From Treponema sp. (GTDB lineage Bacteria > Spirochaetota > Spirochaetia > Treponematales > Treponemataceae), in the NCBI GenBank assembly GCA_003447785.1, contig DLYJ01000248.1, positions 1-6,734 of the forward strand: a stretch of 6,734 bases of DNA, read 5' to 3'. Shown here piece by piece: positions 4,653 to 6,734 of the stretch. How positions within the stretch are numbered: the first letter of the stretch is position 1; every line of letters begins with the position of its first letter. The translations under genes and the position numbers were made by a program. The notes beneath the pieces were generated by a model, which had not been told where the DNA came from, searched no databases, and worked only from the letters and a program-made list of their open reading frames with translations.

Positions 4653-6734
4653 TTAAATATCTCCAATCTGACTGACTGTCTGTTTTTTACTTGTTTTTTT
4701 TGTTTTCGCTGCTTTTTCATGCTCCGGTCTGTCAAATTCAACTTTGACTGCCTGTTTTACCATATCAACGACAATGTTGTTTGAAGGTGGATTCGGGTTT
4801 TCCAGAAGCAGTAGAGAAAGCTGGTCTTCGATTTCTTTTTGAATGATTCGTCTCATAGGACGGGCACCCATGCTCGGTTCATATCCGTTTTGAATAAGAT
4901 ATTCCCGGGCTTTTTTAGTAACGCTGATTGTAAGATTTTTGTCTGCAAGGCGGTCCATAAGTTCACCCAGCTGGATATCAAGAATCGAAGCAATCTGTTT
5001 TTTGTTGAGGGCGTCAAACACAACCACATCGTCGATACGGTTAAGAAGTTCCGGGCTCATGAGGCGTTTAAGTTCTTCAAGGGCATTGGCTTTAATCTGA
5101 CCGTAAGGAAGCGTTCCGTCTTCGATGGATGAAAAGCCCAGACGGTGTTCTGTTGTAATCTGTCTTGCACCTGCGTTGCTTGTCATGATGATTACAGTAT
5201 TTCTGAAGTTTACGGTGTGACCGAGATTATCGCTCAATTCACCTTCTTCAAGAAGCTGGAGCAAAAGATTGAATACATCAGGATGTGCCTTTTCAATTTC
5301 GTCCAGGAGGACAACGCTGTAGGGATGACGGCGCACTTTTTCTGTAAGCACACCACCCTCATCAAAACCTACATATCCCGGAGGCGCTCCCACAAGTCTG
5401 CTGGCATTGTGTTTTTCCATGTAATCAGACATATCTATACGAATCAGGGCATCTTCTGTTCCAAAAAGGAATTTTGCAAGGGTTTTTGCAAGCTGTGTTT
5501 TTCCCACACCAGTTGGTCCCAGGAAAATAAATGAACCCATAGGCCTGTCCCCGGAACTTACGCCTGAGCGGCTGCGTCTAATTGCACCGGACAAAAGTTT
5601 TACGGCCTCGTCCTGACCGATGACAGATTTATGAAGTTCATCTTCCATGTGAAGGAGACGCTTTGATTCATTTGAATCCAGCTGTTCCAGGGGAATGCCT
5701 GTGATTGAAGAAATTATCTGGCACACATCGTCCACGGTAACATGCTTTTTTGACAGGGAGGAATGATTCTGCCAGTAATTGCTGAATTCATCGAATTTGC
5801 GCTTTAAGTCCCGCACCTTGTCACGAACTTCTGCGGCCTTTTCATAATTCTGGGTTGCAACGAGTTCTTTTTTTTCGTTACTCAGGTTTTCAATTGCCTT
5901 TTCAAGGTCGGCAAGTTCCTGAGGGCGTTCTTCTTCGCTGATTTTTTTAGCTGAACCTGCTTCATCGAGAATATCAATTGCCTTGTCCGGCAAAAAGCGT
6001 TCAGGGATATAGCGCTCTGAAAACTTGACAATCGAAGGAATTACATCTTCATCATAAATAACCCCGTGGAATTCCTCGTATTTGCCTTTAAGGCCGTTCA
6101 AAATAGCCTCAGTATCCTTTACGTCCGGTTCATCAACCTTAACAACCTGGAAACGGCGTTCAAGGGCTGAGTCCTTTTCAAAGTATTTGCGGTATTCTTT
6201 GAGGGTTGTTGCACCAACAATCTGGATTTCGCCGCGGCTGAGGGCAGGCTTTAAGATGTTTGAAGCGTCCATTGCACCTTCAGGTCCGCCCGCTCCGATG
6301 ATTGTATGCAATTCGTCGATAAAGATGATGATGTTTCCGTCTTCGCGGATTTCTTTCATCATTCTCTTCATGCGGTCTTCAAATTCACCGCGGTACTTGG
6401 TACCTGCAACAAGGGCTGCAAGGTCCAGGCTAAGAATCCGTTTTTTTAACAGGTAGTAAGGCACCTGCCCCTGTGCGATTTTCTGGGCAAGGGCTTCTAC
6501 AACGGCAGTTTTTCCAACGCCCGGCTCACCTACCAGAACAGGATTGTTTTTTGTGCGGCGGCTTAAAATCTGAACAAGTCTCTTTAATTCCTTTTCGCGG
6601 CCTACAACAGGATCAAGTTTTCCTTCGCGGCTGAGTGCAGTCAAATCCCGGCTGTATTCGGCAAGGAATGATGCGTTCTGGCGGCGGCGTTCAAAAGGCC
6701 CCTGTGCCGGAATCATCGGTCCCTGGCCTGCCTG
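4653..6734 (-). CDS. clpC: ClpC-type AAA+ protease ATPase, N-terminal domain outside window
   Basis: It unfolds proteins and feeds them to ClpP. The frame stays open to position 6734, so the Clp N-domain lies outside; the first visible ATG (6716) is internal, in a Gly/Pro/Gln-rich linker. Counting from that Met: D1 Walker A GEPGVGKT (63-70), pore loop KYRG (107-110), Walker B IIIFIDE (129-135) and arginine-finger region ALERRFQ (184-190). A short middle region with a UVR motif, [15 protein letters not shown] (290-304), follows. D2 has Walker A GPTGVGKT (400-407), pore loop GYVGF (447-451), Walker [11 protein letters not shown] (468-477) and sensor 2 GARPMRR (617-623). LGF (526-528) is at the ClpP-docking loop, so ClpP partnership is expected. 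The UVR region and the absence of ClpB's long coiled-coil propeller point to ClpC. The C-terminus ends in a Lys-rich tail (660-687). All ATPase residues look intact. Confidence 0.93.
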   Translation of the reverse strand, partial: QAGQGPMIPAQGPFERRRQNASFLAEYSRDLTALSREGKLDPVVGREKELKRLVQILSRRTKNNPVLVGEPGVGKTAVVEALAQKIAQGQVPYYLLKKRILSLDLAALVAGTKYRGEFEDRMKRMMKEIREDGNIIIFIDELHTIIGAGGPEGAMDASNILKPALSRGEIQIVGATTLKEYRKYFEKDSALERRFQVVKVDEPDVKDTEAILNGLKGKYEEFHGVIYDEDVIPSIVKFSERYIPERFLPDKAIDILDEAGSAKKISEEERPQELADLEKAIENLSNEKKELVATQNYEKAAEVRDKVRDLKRKFDEFSNYWQNHSSLSKKHVTVDDVCQIISSITGIPLEQLDSNESKRLLHMEDELHKSVIGQDEAVKLLSGAIRRSRSGVSSGDRPMGSFIFLGPTGVGKTQLAKTLAKFLFGTEDALIRIDMSDYMEKHNASRLVGAPPGYVGFDEGGVLTEKVRRHPYSVVLLDEIEKAHPDVFNLLLQLLEEGELSDNLGHTVNFRNTVIIMTSNAGARQITTEHRLGFSSIEDGTLPYGQIKANALEELKRLMSPELLNRIDDVVVFDALNKKQIASILDIQLGELMDRLADKNLTISVTKKAREYLIQNGYEPSMGARPMRRIIQKEIEDQLSLLLLENPNPPSNNIVVDMVKQAVKVEFDRPEHEKAAKTKKTSKKQTVSQIGDI
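4661..4664 (-). promoter_or_regulatory. avtA ribosome binding site within the clpC 3' end
   Basis: GGAG on the minus strand lies 10 bases before the avtA ATG. It overlaps the last clpC codons (Gly-Asp-Ile), so ribosomes finishing clpC would deliver directly to avtA. This supports translational coupling in a clpC-avtA operon. No room exists for a separate promoter between the genes. Confidence 0.7.

Noticed and set aside
5145..5534. Plus-strand open frame of 129 codons opposite clpC
   Set aside because: It lies fully antisense to the conserved D2 ATPase domain and its translation is Cys/Phe/His-rich with no family resemblance; it is a shadow of clpC codon use.
6082..6456. Plus-strand open frame of 124 codons opposite clpC
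   Set aside because: It is antisense to the D1 ATPase domain, is Arg/Ser-rich, and has no motif or ribosome site.
4653..6734. ClpB disaggregase instead of ClpC
   Set aside because: The region between the two ATPase modules is short and carries a UVR motif, with no ClpB coiled-coil propeller, and an LGF tripeptide is present at the ClpP-docking position.
1..6734. CRISPR array, phage genes, toxin-antitoxin or defence system
   Set aside because: No regularly spaced direct repeats, integrase, nuclease, or toxin/antitoxin signature was seen; the genes are conserved housekeeping functions plus two unassigned membrane proteins.

Overview
The window looks like ordinary chromosome from a spirochaete, most likely a Treponema. 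GC content is moderate to low, A/T runs are frequent, and the protein set (AroH-type chorismate mutase, HD-domain CCA/poly(A) nucleotidyltransferase, AvtA, ClpC, and two lineage-restricted membrane proteins) fits that group. The taxonomic call is an inference from protein style; no rRNA or other diagnostic marker is present.

Layout from left to right. Positions 1-30 are the 5' part of a minus-strand tRNA cut by the window edge. It has a well-formed promoter whose -35 box lies inside the terminator of the next gene. Positions 138-1355 hold a minus-strand pair transcribed right to left: a membrane-anchored SPFH-like protein, then aroH. Positions 1356-1558 are the only gene-free stretch apart from the tRNA leader. 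This stretch separates divergent genes and contains three consecutive inverted repeats plus a self-complementary ATTATAAT that gives a -10-like box on each strand. Positions 1559-3362 are a plus-strand pair: a small three-helix membrane protein of unknown function, then the CCA/poly(A) nucleotidyltransferase one base after its stop. Positions 3352-6734 are a minus-strand pair, clpC (5' end beyond the window) and avtA two bases after it. The avtA and cca 3' ends converge and overlap by 11 bases.

Functionally these are core genes: aromatic amino-acid branch point (AroH), alanine/valine transamination (AvtA), tRNA 3'-end maturation or RNA tailing (CCA/PAP), and regulated proteolysis (ClpC). All the recognised enzymes keep their catalytic residues. 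No phage, defence, secretion or CRISPR system is visible, and I do not see a new multi-gene system. The most interesting material is non-coding: the hairpin cluster at 1391-1517, where two of the three hairpins share a GGAAC-YTCGAAAAAT sequence and could be the ends of a small non-autonomous repeat, and the terminator/promoter overlap at 79-127.
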